This document shows, piece by piece, positions 17,401 through 26,050 of a stretch of DNA of 64,000 bases (position 1 is the first letter of the stretch; each line of letters opens with the position of its first letter). The position numbers were made by a program, and so were the translations under genes. The notes beneath the pieces were generated by a model that was not told the origin of the DNA, searched no databases, and was given only the letters and a program-made list of their open reading frames with translations. Location of the stretch: positions 1 through 64,000 of the forward strand of contig JAFIEP010000024.1 in assembly GCA_020832495.1 (NCBI GenBank). Direction: 5' to 3'. Origin of the DNA: Acidimicrobiia bacterium. GTDB taxonomy: Bacteria; Actinomycetota; Acidimicrobiia; Acidimicrobiales; Acidimicrobilacustridaceae.

Positions 17401-17832
17401 CGGAACGAGCCGATTGCCGACGGATGGCGCTGTTCGGTCGTCGACGACGGGGTCGCTTGCACCACGCCTGCGCACCTGCGGGCCGGGGGCACCCACGCCA
17501 TGACCTTGCACCTGGCGACTGCCGCCACTGCCCGGCCGGGCACCGAGGAAACCGTCGTGCTGACCTTCACCGGCGGCCACGACGAGATCGACCCGTCCAC
17601 CAGCACAGTGACCGTGTCGGTGCCCGTGACCGATGGCCCCGAGGCTGCCGGCCCGTCCTCGGCTGGAGCCCCGCCTGCGGGAGCAACTCCCGCACGTGCC
17701 GTCGCCAGCAGCGGTCGCTTGCCGCGCACCGGCCTGGCCGTCGGCGGTGTCGTGATCCTCGGGGCACTGCTCGCTCTCGGTGGCGCCGCCCTGGTGCGCG
17801 GGTCGAGAGAATCCCGCCACCGGGACGGCTGA
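14455..17832 (+). CDS. LPXTG surface protein with FG-GAP-like propeller and CARDB/DUF11-like domains
   Basis: A 1125-residue secreted protein. An N-terminal signal peptide (about residues 10-35) is followed by about 450 residues of FG-GAP-like blades with recurring G(S/Q)SVALxGxxLxxGAP units. Residues about 500-1040 are Thr/Ala/Gly-rich Ig-like repeats (CARDB/DUF11 type). The C-terminus is a sortase sorting signal: LPRTG at 1089-1093, a hydrophobic helix, then RGSRESRHR. ATG 14455 has GGAGGG about 8 bases upstream. It is expected to be covalently anchored to the cell wall. No sortase is in the window. The stop overlaps hrpB by one base (TGATG), which is probably incidental. Confidence 0.85.
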   Translation: MPATTQPLRQRRVAIAALLAVLALLVGGRAVAPSGATPLDEDTLVVTRLAQQSHGDGKGQGSAVAVAGGVVAVSNGGSDPEGFSDDAAQVYIYAEDYPVPGAWGLATTLNRQSADGKGSHRWGQSIALSGTTLAVGDPDEDCSDVTGDTADNCKGQVVLFTMGDDPTDWTYWASISPDQANERNNLGSSVALDGDWLVIGAPGTHLGDVFEGPPSLWPSAPYVEIWDLSAGPGTAPTKAYKERSFGFHLGVIGATGSELGKVVAIDGDYAFFGAPHSDQSSQGKLCSAQYYSKGTDSSGNPNAPAWHTVHPCISGQAETPWPLAIAVSTAGGQVALSAPNEPTSPGGGDTTGVVFMYDLQPGAAPTCANPFASDPATCLALQSGGVDSGALLGTSLAFSNGGSYLFAGAPGAASGVGEVVVYDKALTSPPNEINSYGVRGSFQNSADYRAAGSQFAATAAVGSGASPGEQVAVFGAPQQSNPDPPKSTGFAYVFEGILPAQLGLSVTAAQEVIPAVEGQTGTFTAELSNSSGADASGVKLVANLTGPGIPGLQSIVPTGGFQPDGFWDCFADEPLCEATGDFPTGETTTFQITVDMLSPNLTLPGLYDMVITATWDNPSIGATVTAATGVLVGDAAGKATLSATSADDGVVPPGGAASFDLAVGNDGAVPLQSPYVTATGQINVPYQGDPLVVPLVLTTTEPGWSCATTACTGPATMAAGQTVPITATAVVPSLEPAPGLLSIDTYDLDVDVEVTWRNSPTGVAGIDTTTGTTVGNPWRIEPASSGEFYVEEEGFVSLVITNVGTTTIAGVQISADVYAPGDPVVVDPRVAGASTGQCTAVFPTPQRFDVPACPGAPGAVVAPGENLQMAIDIAMGPLAPGTTPEVNGSFDVSWLQPTAVGIPGIPVNAPVSVTADTTVAAELSSPPPAPGEEATIDVVATNVGPSPVPAPTVHLRASDGLQVLAAELADGTRVPVEPGPVDRNEPIADGWRCSVVDDGVACTTPAHLRAGGTHAMTLHLATAATARPGTEETVVLTFTGGHDEIDPSTSTVTVSVPVTDGPEAAGPSSAGAPPAGATPARAVASSGRLPRTGLAVGGVVILGALLALGGAALVRGSRESRHRDG

Positions 17833-20342
17833 TGCCGGCGGGCCTCCCTGCTCCCACCGGGCTGCCGGTCGAGGAGGCCGTCGACGACGTCCGACGGGCG
17901 CTGGCCACGTCCGGCGCGGCCGTGCTGGTGGCCCAACCCGGCGCCGGCAAGACCACCGTGGTGCCGCTGCGGCTGCTCGACGAGCCCTGGCTGGACGGCG
18001 GTCGCATCGTGGTGCTCGAACCCCGACGGCTGGCAGTGCGCGCCGCTGCGCGGCGGGCCGCACACCTGCTCGGCGAGAAGGTGGGCTCGACCGTCGGATA
18101 CCGCACCCGCGACGAACGGGTGGGCGACGACCCGCGCCTCGAGTTCGTCACCGAGGGCATCCTGACCCGTCGCCTGCAGCGGGATCCCTCGCTCGAGGGC
18201 GTCGGTCTGGTGGTCTTCGACGAGGTGCACGAGCGCAACCTCCACACCGACGTGGCACTGGCCCTGGCCGTCGATGCCCGCAACGTCCTACGCCCCGACC
18301 TGCGCCTGCTGGCCATGTCGGCCACGCTCGATGCCGTGGGGGTGGCGGCAGCCCTCGGTGGCGACGACGGCCACGCCCGAGTGGTGACCGGTGAGGGTCG
18401 CACGTACCCCGTGGAGGTCCGGTGGCGACCCCCGGGCCCGCGGGACCGCCCGGCCGAGTCCATGGCTGGCGCCGTCCGCCATGCTCTCGCCCACCACGAC
18501 GGCGACGTCCTGGCCTTCCTGGCCGGCGCCGCCGACATCGACCGCACCCACCGCCTGCTGGCGACACACCGTCCCGACGACGTCGACGTCCGCCGCCTCT
18601 ACGGGGCACTCCCTCCCGCTGAGCAGGACGCCGCCCTGGCTCCGTCACCGCCGGGTCGACGTCGGGTGGTGCTGGCCACCGACATCGCCGAGACCAGCCT
18701 CACCCCCGAGGGCATCACGGTGGTGGTGGACAGTGGCCTGGTGCGTCGACCCCGGCTGGACGCCCGCAGTGGGCTGAGCCGGCTGCACACCGGCCCCACG
18801 TCGCGGGCGTCGGCCGACCAGCGAGCCGGCCGCGCCGGACGTCTGGGCCCCGGTGTGGTGTACCGCCTGTGGTCCGAAGCCGACCACCGGACCCGCGCCC
18901 AGTTCGCCCCACCGGAGATGCTGGCCGCCGACCTGGCCGGACTGGCACTCGAACTGGCGGCGTGGGGCACCCATGAGGACGCCCTGGCCTTCCTGGACCC
19001 ACCCCCGGCGGCCACCCTGGCCGAGGCCCGCCGACTGCTGCGGGCGCTGGGAGCCCTCGACGACGAGGGTGCGGTCACCCCGATGGGTCGGACCATGATC
19101 GAGCTGCCGCTGCACCCGCGCCTGGCCCACATGCTGGTGGTCGCCGACGCCACCGGTGACGGCAGGCTGGCGGCGGACGTGGCAGCCGTGGTGGACGAGC
19201 GCGACATCCTCCGGGGACGGCCCGAGGAACTCTCGGCCGACATCGGGGACCGTCTCCGTGCCCTGGCCGCCGCCGACCGCGGGCACCCGGTGCGTCGGCG
19301 GGCCGACGAATTCCGCCGACGACTCCGGCGAGGGGGAAGGCGCGGGCGCAGCGACGGCGGGCACCCGGACCGGGTCGGGCGGGTCCTGGCGCTCGCCTAT
19401 CCCGACCGTGTGGCCATGGCCACCGGCGACGGCCGCTACCGCCTGCGCAACGGTCTCGACGGCTGGTTGGGTGACGGCGACCCGTTGCGCGCCGAGAGGT
19501 TCCTGGTAGTGGCCTCCCTCGGTGGTGACGGCCGGATCACACTGGCAGCGCCGCTCGACCCGCCCGACGTCGACGAACTCTTCGCCGACGACATCGAGGA
19601 GCGCCGCAGCCTCGTGTGGGACAGCTCGGCCGACGATCTCCGCCAACGCCAGGAACGACGACTGGGTGCGCTCGTGCTGGGCGAGCGATCCACCCGCCCC
19701 GAGCCCGGTCCCGAGACCGCAGCAGCGCTCGTCGCCCACGCCCGGGCCACCGACCTCCGGGTACTCCGATGGACCCCCGCCGCCCGGACGTTCCAGGCGC
19801 GGGTCGGGTTCGTCCGTCGCAGCGGCGGGTTCGGTCCCGGCGTCGACTCCGACCAGTGGCCCGACCTGTCGGATCCGGCGCTCGCGGCCACCGCCGAGGA
19901 GTGGCTGACGCCGAGGCTGGGTGGCGCCACCGGTCGGGCGGCGCTCGAGCGGCTCGACCTCCGCAACGTGCTGGCCGACCTGGTGGGCCACCACCGGCTG
20001 CACGACCTGGACCGACTCACCCCGCCGACGTTCACCCTGCCGAGCGGTCGCCGGGTGTCCATCGACTACACCGGCGAACAACCCACGGTGGCGGTGCGGG
20101 TCCAGGAGTTGTTCGGCACGACGACCCACCCCGCCGTGGCCGACGGTCGGCTGCCGCTGGTGCTGGAGCTGCTGTCGCCCGCCGGTCGGCCCGTGCAGGT
20201 GACCGCCGACCTGCCCGGCTTCTGGGCCGGGAGCTGGGAACAAGTGCGCAAGGACATGGCCGGCCGCTACCCGAAGCACCCCTGGCCGACCGATCCGGCC
20301 TCGGCCACCCCGCCGTCGGTCAGCCGGCGAAGCGGGCGGTGA
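17832..20342 (+). CDS. hrpB: ATP-dependent helicase HrpB
   Basis: An 836-residue DEAH-box helicase. Motif I AQPGAGKTT has Lys40, motif II is DEVH at D130, motif III SAT follows in LAMSATLD, and motif VI is QRAGRAGR. The HrpB C-terminal domain (WTPAARTFQARV, then LRNVLADLV and the terminal PKHPWPTDP) is intact, matching the full family length of about 820-840. Substrate is an RNA or structured nucleic acid; its cellular role is not firmly established. It starts within the stop of the surface protein gene and ends 15 bases from the convergent GGDEF gene. Confidence 0.95.
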   Translation: MPAGLPAPTGLPVEEAVDDVRRALATSGAAVLVAQPGAGKTTVVPLRLLDEPWLDGGRIVVLEPRRLAVRAAARRAAHLLGEKVGSTVGYRTRDERVGDDPRLEFVTEGILTRRLQRDPSLEGVGLVVFDEVHERNLHTDVALALAVDARNVLRPDLRLLAMSATLDAVGVAAALGGDDGHARVVTGEGRTYPVEVRWRPPGPRDRPAESMAGAVRHALAHHDGDVLAFLAGAADIDRTHRLLATHRPDDVDVRRLYGALPPAEQDAALAPSPPGRRRVVLATDIAETSLTPEGITVVVDSGLVRRPRLDARSGLSRLHTGPTSRASADQRAGRAGRLGPGVVYRLWSEADHRTRAQFAPPEMLAADLAGLALELAAWGTHEDALAFLDPPPAATLAEARRLLRALGALDDEGAVTPMGRTMIELPLHPRLAHMLVVADATGDGRLAADVAAVVDERDILRGRPEELSADIGDRLRALAAADRGHPVRRRADEFRRRLRRGGRRGRSDGGHPDRVGRVLALAYPDRVAMATGDGRYRLRNGLDGWLGDGDPLRAERFLVVASLGGDGRITLAAPLDPPDVDELFADDIEERRSLVWDSSADDLRQRQERRLGALVLGERSTRPEPGPETAAALVAHARATDLRVLRWTPAARTFQARVGFVRRSGGFGPGVDSDQWPDLSDPALAATAEEWLTPRLGGATGRAALERLDLRNVLADLVGHHRLHDLDRLTPPTFTLPSGRRVSIDYTGEQPTVAVRVQELFGTTTHPAVADGRLPLVLELLSPAGRPVQVTADLPGFWAGSWEQVRKDMAGRYPKHPWPTDPASATPPSVSRRSGR

Positions 20343-20357
20343 CCGTCGCCGGAGGGC

Positions 20358-21716
20358 TCAGCGACGCTGGTGCACCCACCGCCCCCGGCCGCTGCGCTTG
20401 GCCTCGTACAGACCAGCGTCGGCGGCGGCCAGCAGGCGGTCAGCATCGTCGCCTGCACCGGGGTGATGGACGGCGACGCCGGCCGAAGCCCCGACCTGCA
20501 CCCGAGCGCTGTCGAGCTCGATGGGATCGTCGAACACCCGCACCAGGCGCTCGGCGATGGCCTCCACCTCCGAGGCATCCTCCACCTGCGGACAGACGAC
20601 GGCGAACTCGTCCCCGCCGAGGCGGGCCACCGTGTCCCCCTCTCGCACGACCGACAGGATCCGCTGGGCCGCCAGCTGCAGCACCGCATCGCCGGCGGCG
20701 TGTCCGTGCAGGTCGTTCACCGGCTTGAACCCGTCGAGATCCACGTAGAGCACGGCCACCTTGGCGTTGCCGGGAGGATCCGAGACGATGGCGTGGAGGA
20801 GGTCGTAGAAGGTGGCCCGGTTGGCGAGGCCGGTCAGGCCGTCGCGACGCGCCGCCATCTCGAGGGTGCGGAGGGCCTCGTCGCGCTCGAGCGCCAGACG
20901 AACGACGTCGGCGATGCGCCGCATCTCGACGCTGACGCTGACCAAGGGGCGGCGTCGAGCCCGTCGCCACACCACCACGCAGCCCTCCACCTCACCGGGG
21001 GCGATGGCCAGGGTCCAGCAGGCGGCGAACCCCTCGGCTCGGGCGGCAGCGGCCAGCGTCGGTTCGAGCTCCTCGACGAAGGCGACCTCCAACTCGCCCG
21101 AGGCGTGGGCGTCCTCCCAGATCTGTGGACGCTCCCGTTCGTCCCCGAAGAGCAGCGCCATTTCCGGGGACACCTCGGCGGGAACACTCCATTCGGCCGG
21201 TGGCGCGCCAATGGCCAGCAGCGCCCGCCCGTCCTCGATGATGCCCTCCACCGCCGGGAGGAGGCGGCTGAGCACGAGGTTGGCGGGCGCCCCGCTGGCC
21301 AGGAAGTGCAGCGCCTCGTCGAGGTGTTCACGACCGAACATGGGTCGCGCCCGGACGATGACCCCCTGCAGGTCGGGGTTGTCCAGCTGGTTGAGCGCGC
21401 CCAACTCGAGAATGACGGTGCTCCCGTCGGCTCGTCGGACGCGCAGCGGGATGGGGACACCGAGATCGTCGAAGGTGCCGTCGCTGTCGAGGCGTTCGGC
21501 CACGGCGGTGGCCGCCAACTGGCGGTCCTCCTCGCTGATGAGCTCGAGACCGTTGGCGCCGACGAGCGCCTCGGGTGTGGTCCCCACCAGTTCGGCCAGC
21601 ATGGGGTTGGCGTACACGATGGTGAAGTCGGCATCGATGACGCAGTAGCCCAGCCGGGTGGTGTCGACGACCGCCGCCCGCAATCGTTCATCACCGCCAC
21701 CGCCACCGCCACCCAC
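20358..21716 (-). CDS. PAS-GGDEF diguanylate cyclase
   Basis: A 452-residue predicted c-di-GMP synthase. The N-terminal PAS domain (about residues 10-120, VIDADFTIVYANPMLAELVG) is followed by a GAF-like region (130-280) and a GGDEF domain with an intact RLGGDEF (about 362-368) and DGLTGLANR at its start. No transmembrane segment is visible, so it is likely cytoplasmic. The GTG at 21716 is chosen because TACACT (21728-21723) lies six bases upstream; the frame continues to 22229 but only by running through the neighbouring gene. A second, similar protein lies at 57330-58724. Confidence 0.9.
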   Translation of the reverse strand: MGGGGGGGDERLRAAVVDTTRLGYCVIDADFTIVYANPMLAELVGTTPEALVGANGLELISEEDRQLAATAVAERLDSDGTFDDLGVPIPLRVRRADGSTVILELGALNQLDNPDLQGVIVRARPMFGREHLDEALHFLASGAPANLVLSRLLPAVEGIIEDGRALLAIGAPPAEWSVPAEVSPEMALLFGDERERPQIWEDAHASGELEVAFVEELEPTLAAAARAEGFAACWTLAIAPGEVEGCVVVWRRARRRPLVSVSVEMRRIADVVRLALERDEALRTLEMAARRDGLTGLANRATFYDLLHAIVSDPPGNAKVAVLYVDLDGFKPVNDLHGHAAGDAVLQLAAQRILSVVREGDTVARLGGDEFAVVCPQVEDASEVEAIAERLVRVFDDPIELDSARVQVGASAGVAVHHPGAGDDADRLLAAADAGLYEAKRSGRGRWVHQRR

Positions 21717-21784
21717 GCAGCGAGTGTACGCAGGCGCCCTCCTGACACCACAGCCGAGCTGACCACGACCGCTAGGGTCCACCA
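21717..21784. promoter_or_regulatory. Divergent pair of leaderless promoters
   Basis: On the minus strand TACACT (21728-21723) precedes the GTG of the GGDEF gene by six bases. On the plus strand TAGGGT (21773-21778) precedes the ATG of the dimethylformamidase-like gene by six bases. No good -35 consensus is seen for either. Confidence 0.6.
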
Positions 21785-23335
21785 ATGGCGTACGAGACCG
21801 TGAGCGGGTACTGCTGGCCACCGTCCACCGTGGCGGGCGGCGAGGTGGCCTGCCACCTGTCATCGGCCGGTGGCCGACCGGTACATCTGGAGGTCGCTCG
21901 CATCGGCGCCGCCCGGGAGGTCGTGGCCGAGGCCCACGATGTGGCGGTGGGCGACCACCCACTCCCCCACGATGCGGTCCGCAACGGGTGCGGGTGGCCC
22001 GAGGCGCATCGCATCGTCGTCGACCCGTCGTGGCGCTCGGGGTTCTACGAGGTACGCCTCGAGATCGACGTGGACGGCCGGCGGCGCCGGGATCATGCCT
22101 TTTTCGTGGTGCGACCGCGGGTGGGCCGTCCCACCGCCCGAGCCCTGCTGGTGCTCTCGACCAACACCTGGCATGCCTACAACGACGTGGGCGGCGCCAA
22201 CCTCTACACGGGGGCCACCTCGGTGTCACTGCAGCGGCCGCTGGCCCGAGGGCTGCTCCACAAGCCGGCCGGACCGGGTCGACGAGTGACCGTGCTGCAT
22301 CCGCCGGATCACCGCATGGCCAGCCACGTGGGCTACCTGATGCTGAACCACCTCACGCCGTGGGCCGGCTCAGCGGGCTGGCCCGACTGGGAGCAACCGT
22401 TCGTCGAGTGGGCCGAAGGCGAGGGGTACGACCTCGATGTGGCCACCAACGCCGACCTCGAGGACCACCCTGCGCTGTTGGCCGACCACGGGGGTGCGGG
22501 CTACCGGCTGGTGCTCTCGGTGGGCCACGACGAGTACTGGTCCGGCCCGATGCGCGACACCGTCGAGGACTTCGTCGCCCGGGGCGGGAACGCGGCGTTC
22601 TTCTCGGGCAACACGTCGTTCTGGCAGGTACGCCTCGAGGAGCCCACGCCTGCGGGTCCGGCTGCCACCATGGTCGGCTACAAGGCCATGCTCAAGCGCG
22701 ACCCGGTGTTCGACACCGACCGGGTGGGTGAGCTGACCAGCATCTGGTCGGACCACCTCATCGGCCGACCCGAGAACGAGATGACCGGGGTGAGCTTCGC
22801 TCGCGGGGGCTACCACCGCATCGGCAAGGTGGTGCCCGAGGGCTCGGGTGGTTACACGGTGCACCGGCCCGACCACTGGTTGTTCGACGGCGCCGAGGTC
22901 AGCTACGGCGACCTGCTCGGCCACGAGGCCACCGTGGTCGGCTACGAGTGTGACGGTTGCGATTTCACCGTGCGCCACGGGCTGCCCCACCCCACCGGCG
23001 AGGACGGCACCCCGTCGGACTTCGAGATCCTGGGCACGGCCCCCGCCGCGCACTTCACGCGCACCACGGCCGTGCGGCCGCCTGCTCCGGGGGAGCCCTC
23101 GGAGTTGGAGTTCATCGCCGCCCGACTGTTCGGCACGCGCGACCCGGCGGCGGCCGAGCGGATCGCCCACGGCCATGCGGTACTGGGCGCCCGGACGACG
23201 CCGGCCGGCGGCGAGGTGGTGACCTCGGGGTCCACCGACTGGGCACACGGCCTGGCGGCGCGGCACCCGAAGATCTGCCAGATCACTCGGAACGTGCTGG
23301 ACCGGCTCTCGGCGGAGGCTCCATCCACGAGCTGA
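21785..23335 (+). CDS. N,N-dimethylformamidase beta-subunit-like protein
   Basis: A 516-residue protein with the C-terminal domain of the large subunit of N,N-dimethylformamidase (PF20254 type). Typical stretches are NTWHAYNDVGGANLY near residue 123 and LVLSVGHDEYWSGPMRD near 240-260, where the family's iron ligands (Tyr, Glu) are expected. It is about 250 residues shorter than the characterised DmfA2 and has no small-subunit gene beside it, so the substrate may differ. ATG 21785 is supported by a leaderless TAGGGT six bases upstream. The 3' end overlaps the convergent HNH gene by 53 bases. Confidence 0.75.
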   Translation: MAYETVSGYCWPPSTVAGGEVACHLSSAGGRPVHLEVARIGAAREVVAEAHDVAVGDHPLPHDAVRNGCGWPEAHRIVVDPSWRSGFYEVRLEIDVDGRRRRDHAFFVVRPRVGRPTARALLVLSTNTWHAYNDVGGANLYTGATSVSLQRPLARGLLHKPAGPGRRVTVLHPPDHRMASHVGYLMLNHLTPWAGSAGWPDWEQPFVEWAEGEGYDLDVATNADLEDHPALLADHGGAGYRLVLSVGHDEYWSGPMRDTVEDFVARGGNAAFFSGNTSFWQVRLEEPTPAGPAATMVGYKAMLKRDPVFDTDRVGELTSIWSDHLIGRPENEMTGVSFARGGYHRIGKVVPEGSGGYTVHRPDHWLFDGAEVSYGDLLGHEATVVGYECDGCDFTVRHGLPHPTGEDGTPSDFEILGTAPAAHFTRTTAVRPPAPGEPSELEFIAARLFGTRDPAAAERIAHGHAVLGARTTPAGGEVVTSGSTDWAHGLAARHPKICQITRNVLDRLSAEAPSTS

Positions 23336-24698
23336 GCACGACGTGAGCGCCGAAGCTGGTGAGCCGGTCGCCCGAGGGCTGCCATCGGGTAGCCGGCTGG
23401 ACACGACCCGGCTCACCGAGGTGGATCTCAGTGGGTGGACGAAGGCCGTCCACGGGGAGCACCCGACCCTCAGGGTCACGGACGCGCACCTGGCGGGTGT
23501 CGGAATCGATGTCGAGCCTCCAGCCGGGCTTGTGGATCAGGGTGTGGTGCGTCTCACAGAGCAGCACGAGGTTCCACAGCACGGTGGGGCCGTTGTCCGC
23601 TCGGTGGAGCAGGTGGTGGGCACGCAGCCGGTGGCTGCGACCACAACCGGGGAAGCGGCAGGTGCCGTCGCGCAGCATGAGTGCGTGACGCTGCTCGGTG
23701 GTGGCCAACGGCTCCGGACTGGTGGCCAGCACCGGCACCCCCTTGGCGTGGAGCAACGCCACGATCGACGACTCCGGCAGCAACGACCAGACGGTGCCGG
23801 GGTCGACGGGGCCGCCGCCGTGGATCCACCCGGAGCCGCCACCCGTGGGGGCGTCGGGGGCGTCGGGGGCATCGGGCCCGAAGAGGTCGTCGGCCTCGAT
23901 GAGGATGTTCACCTGGTAGCGCGCCGGCAGGACACCGGCCGCGGTGGTGTGCTCGGTGAGCGAGCGGCGGGCCATGGCGAGCAAGGCATCGGCCAGCGAG
24001 GGGCGCTGCAGTGCTGGGTCGTCGGCCACCTCCTCGCCCGCTTCTCTGGCGGCCTCCTCGGCGGCTTCAGTGGCCTTGCGGTGGGCGTCGTAGAGATCGT
24101 CGAGTTCCGCTCGCAGGGCGGCGTCCACCTCGGCGCCGTGCTCGGGCGGCAGCACGGCACTCATCCGCCACATGCCGTCGTCGCCGACGTTCGTCCCCAC
24201 CGACGGCGGCACTGGTTCGGAGGTGTCCTCGGCCCGCTGGACCCGTCGCATGGTGCCAACCAGGGACTTGAGCTGGGCGCCGCTGGCGTAGCGGGCGGTC
24301 TCGAGCACCTGCTCCTCGTTGGCCGGGGTGGCCACCGAGGCCAGCAGGTCGGCCACGCCCTCGGACACACAGCCCGCGGTGAAGGCTTCGGTGATGCCGG
24401 GCAGCCGCTCGAGCCGGGTGGCCAGACGGGCACACCGGTTGGCCTCGCCGGGGGTCAGCCCCGCGGAGATGGACAACCACTGACGGACGGTGACGCCTGG
24501 GAGCTCTCGTTCAAGGCGGGCGAGTTCGGCGGTCAGCTCGACCATCTTCGCCTGGCTGCGGGCCACCTCGGAGGCCACTCGCCGCAGTTCGTCGGTGACC
24601 TCGGCAAGGCGGGCCTCGCCCGACGGCTGATTGACGCCACCCCCTGAAACCGACGCACCGTCAGCACCGTCAGCACCGTCAGCACCGTCTACGAACAT
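23283..24698 (-). CDS. DUF222/13E12-type HNH endonuclease
   Basis: A 471-residue protein of the actinobacterial 13E12 repeat family. The N-terminal and central DUF222 helices (VTVRQWLSISAGLTPGEANRCARLA) are followed by a C-terminal HNH module: CRFPGCGRS, the AHHLLHRADNG His pair, NLVLLCETHHTLIH. The zinc-binding Cys pair and catalytic His are present. The N-terminus contains four DGA units from a 9-base tandem repeat, and a linker has three DAP units. ATG 24698 has TAGGGT seven bases upstream. Such genes are multicopy and of unknown role. Confidence 0.88.
   Translation of the reverse strand: MFVDGADGADGADGASVSGGGVNQPSGEARLAEVTDELRRVASEVARSQAKMVELTAELARLERELPGVTVRQWLSISAGLTPGEANRCARLATRLERLPGITEAFTAGCVSEGVADLLASVATPANEEQVLETARYASGAQLKSLVGTMRRVQRAEDTSEPVPPSVGTNVGDDGMWRMSAVLPPEHGAEVDAALRAELDDLYDAHRKATEAAEEAAREAGEEVADDPALQRPSLADALLAMARRSLTEHTTAAGVLPARYQVNILIEADDLFGPDAPDAPDAPTGGGSGWIHGGGPVDPGTVWSLLPESSIVALLHAKGVPVLATSPEPLATTEQRHALMLRDGTCRFPGCGRSHRLRAHHLLHRADNGPTVLWNLVLLCETHHTLIHKPGWRLDIDSDTRQVRVRDPEGRVLPVDGLRPPTEIHLGEPGRVQPATRWQPSGDRLTSFGAHVVLSSWMEPPPRAGPARSE
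24661..24687. repeat. 9-bp tandem repeat inside the HNH gene
   Basis: Three exact copies of TCAGCACCG in a row, with a diverged fourth just upstream. They encode in-frame Asp-Gly-Ala units at the N-terminus of the HNH protein, so copy-number change would alter length without frameshift. Confidence 0.7.
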
Positions 24699-24711
24699 GC
24701 GTTCGACCCTA
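24699..24711 (-). promoter_or_regulatory. Leaderless promoter of the HNH gene
   Basis: Minus-strand TAGGGT (24711-24706), seven bases (CGAACGC) and ATG at 24698. This decides the start codon against an in-frame ATG at 24734. Confidence 0.55.
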
Positions 24712-24801
24712 CCGCCGACCTCCCCGTCCCGCAACTGATTCCACTCTGCGGTGCGCCATCACCACGGTGTGTGGCAGAACGTCCGACAGGACCGACCCAC
24801 C

Positions 24802-25947
24802 TCACCAGCCGTCGACCACCTCCCGAGCCAACCCGAAGCCGCAGGTCATGCCGATCCCGGTGGTGACCGACACCACCGACACCCCCGGTAGCGGCTCGGC
24901 CACCAGGAACTCCTCGGGTGCGGTGGCGTACACCCCCTGCCAACGTTCGATCACCCGGAGATCGTCGAGGCCCAGCAGTCGGGCGCCCTCGGCCAGCAAC
25001 AAGTCGTCCCAGTCGGCCCGGCTGAACGGCGCCACGGTCGGGCCCCGGTCATGGGTGTCGCCCAACAGCAGATCGCCGTCGGGCAACTGGGTACACATGA
25101 GGTTCACGTCCGCGGCCAGCAACGCCGGATGCTCCTCGGCCAGCCGACGGCGCACCGCCTCGAGACTCGGGCACGCGGCGAAACCGCCGTAGCGGAGGAG
25201 CGACGTGCCGCTGAGCACCCCAGGACCGATGCGCACACCGGCGGGCACCGCCACCCGCAGCATCTGAAGCCAACACCGACGAACCGAAGCCGCCCTGGCC
25301 ACCTCGGGGAGCAGCCGGTCGACGTCGTGGTTCACGCACACCACGATCCGCTCGGCGGCGATCGACCCGGCCGTGGTGTGCAGCGCACCGGCCTCCACAC
25401 CCATTGCGTTCGTACCGAAGCTGATGGTCACCCCGTCACGCTCGCCCAGCCAGGTGGCCAACGACGACACCGCCTCACGCGGGTTCACCCGCAGATCCTT
25501 CGGCAGCCAGGCGCCGCCCACCACCTCCGTCGGCGCCGTGGCCAGGTGTTCACGCACCCCGTCCGCATCGAGCAGCACGACGTCGCCCACCGGTCGGGTG
25601 TCGGCGAACTCCTCCAGGACGGCCAGTTCGTCGTCGGCCCGAGCCACCACCAGCGTGCCGGTCTGCGCCGTCCAGAACCCGGCTCGCTCCGCCAACTCCA
25701 GCCACCGCTGTCGGGCGTAGGTCGCCCGCTCGAGCGCCACCCCGACCTGCGCGGTGACACAGGCGTGTCCGAAGTTCCGCACCGACGCCCCGACCGGACG
25801 GGCGTCGCGCTCCACCACCGCCACCCGCAGCCCCCGATCGGCCGCTTCGGCAGCGTGGGCCAGGCCGACCACACCGGCGCCCACCACCGCCACGTCGACC
25901 TCGGTGGGCAGGGATCCGCTGGTCGGGTGCATTCCGCTCGCAGCCAT
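24802..25947 (-). CDS. FAD-dependent oxidoreductase of the phosphonate-associated type (TIGR03364-like)
   Basis: A 381-residue DAO-family flavoenzyme. The FAD Rossmann motif VAVVGAGVVGLAHA is near the N-terminus, the RNFGHACV stretch follows, and the C-terminal GIGMTCGFGLAREVV completes the dinucleotide fold. The RNFGH motif and the divergent phosphonoacetaldehyde-hydrolase-like gene identify the phosphonate-associated subgroup, which oxidises 2-aminoethylphosphonate or its N-methyl form to phosphonoacetaldehyde. ATG 25947 is preferred because GATCGT lies six bases upstream; ATG 25932 is an alternative. Exact substrate is inferred. Confidence 0.82.
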   Translation of the reverse strand: MAASGMHPTSGSLPTEVDVAVVGAGVVGLAHAAEAADRGLRVAVVERDARPVGASVRNFGHACVTAQVGVALERATYARQRWLELAERAGFWTAQTGTLVVARADDELAVLEEFADTRPVGDVVLLDADGVREHLATAPTEVVGGAWLPKDLRVNPREAVSSLATWLGERDGVTISFGTNAMGVEAGALHTTAGSIAAERIVVCVNHDVDRLLPEVARAASVRRCWLQMLRVAVPAGVRIGPGVLSGTSLLRYGGFAACPSLEAVRRRLAEEHPALLAADVNLMCTQLPDGDLLLGDTHDRGPTVAPFSRADWDDLLLAEGARLLGLDDLRVIERWQGVYATAPEEFLVAEPLPGVSVVSVTTGIGMTCGFGLAREVVDGW

Positions 25948-26050
25948 GGCCGCACGATCCCACGACGGTGGTGTCCCGTCCACCCGACGGCGACGTGCTC
26001 CCCACCGTGCGAGACTCACGTCGCAGGCAGCCGAGCAGAAGGCGAACGAC

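Noticed and set aside
14455-17832. A two-gene operon linking the surface protein with hrpB function
   Set aside because: The one-base overlap is common in compact genomes and the two proteins have no plausible functional link.
24661-24687. Short tandem repeats as a CRISPR array
   Set aside because: Units are 9 bases with no spacers and lie in a coding sequence. No cas gene is present.
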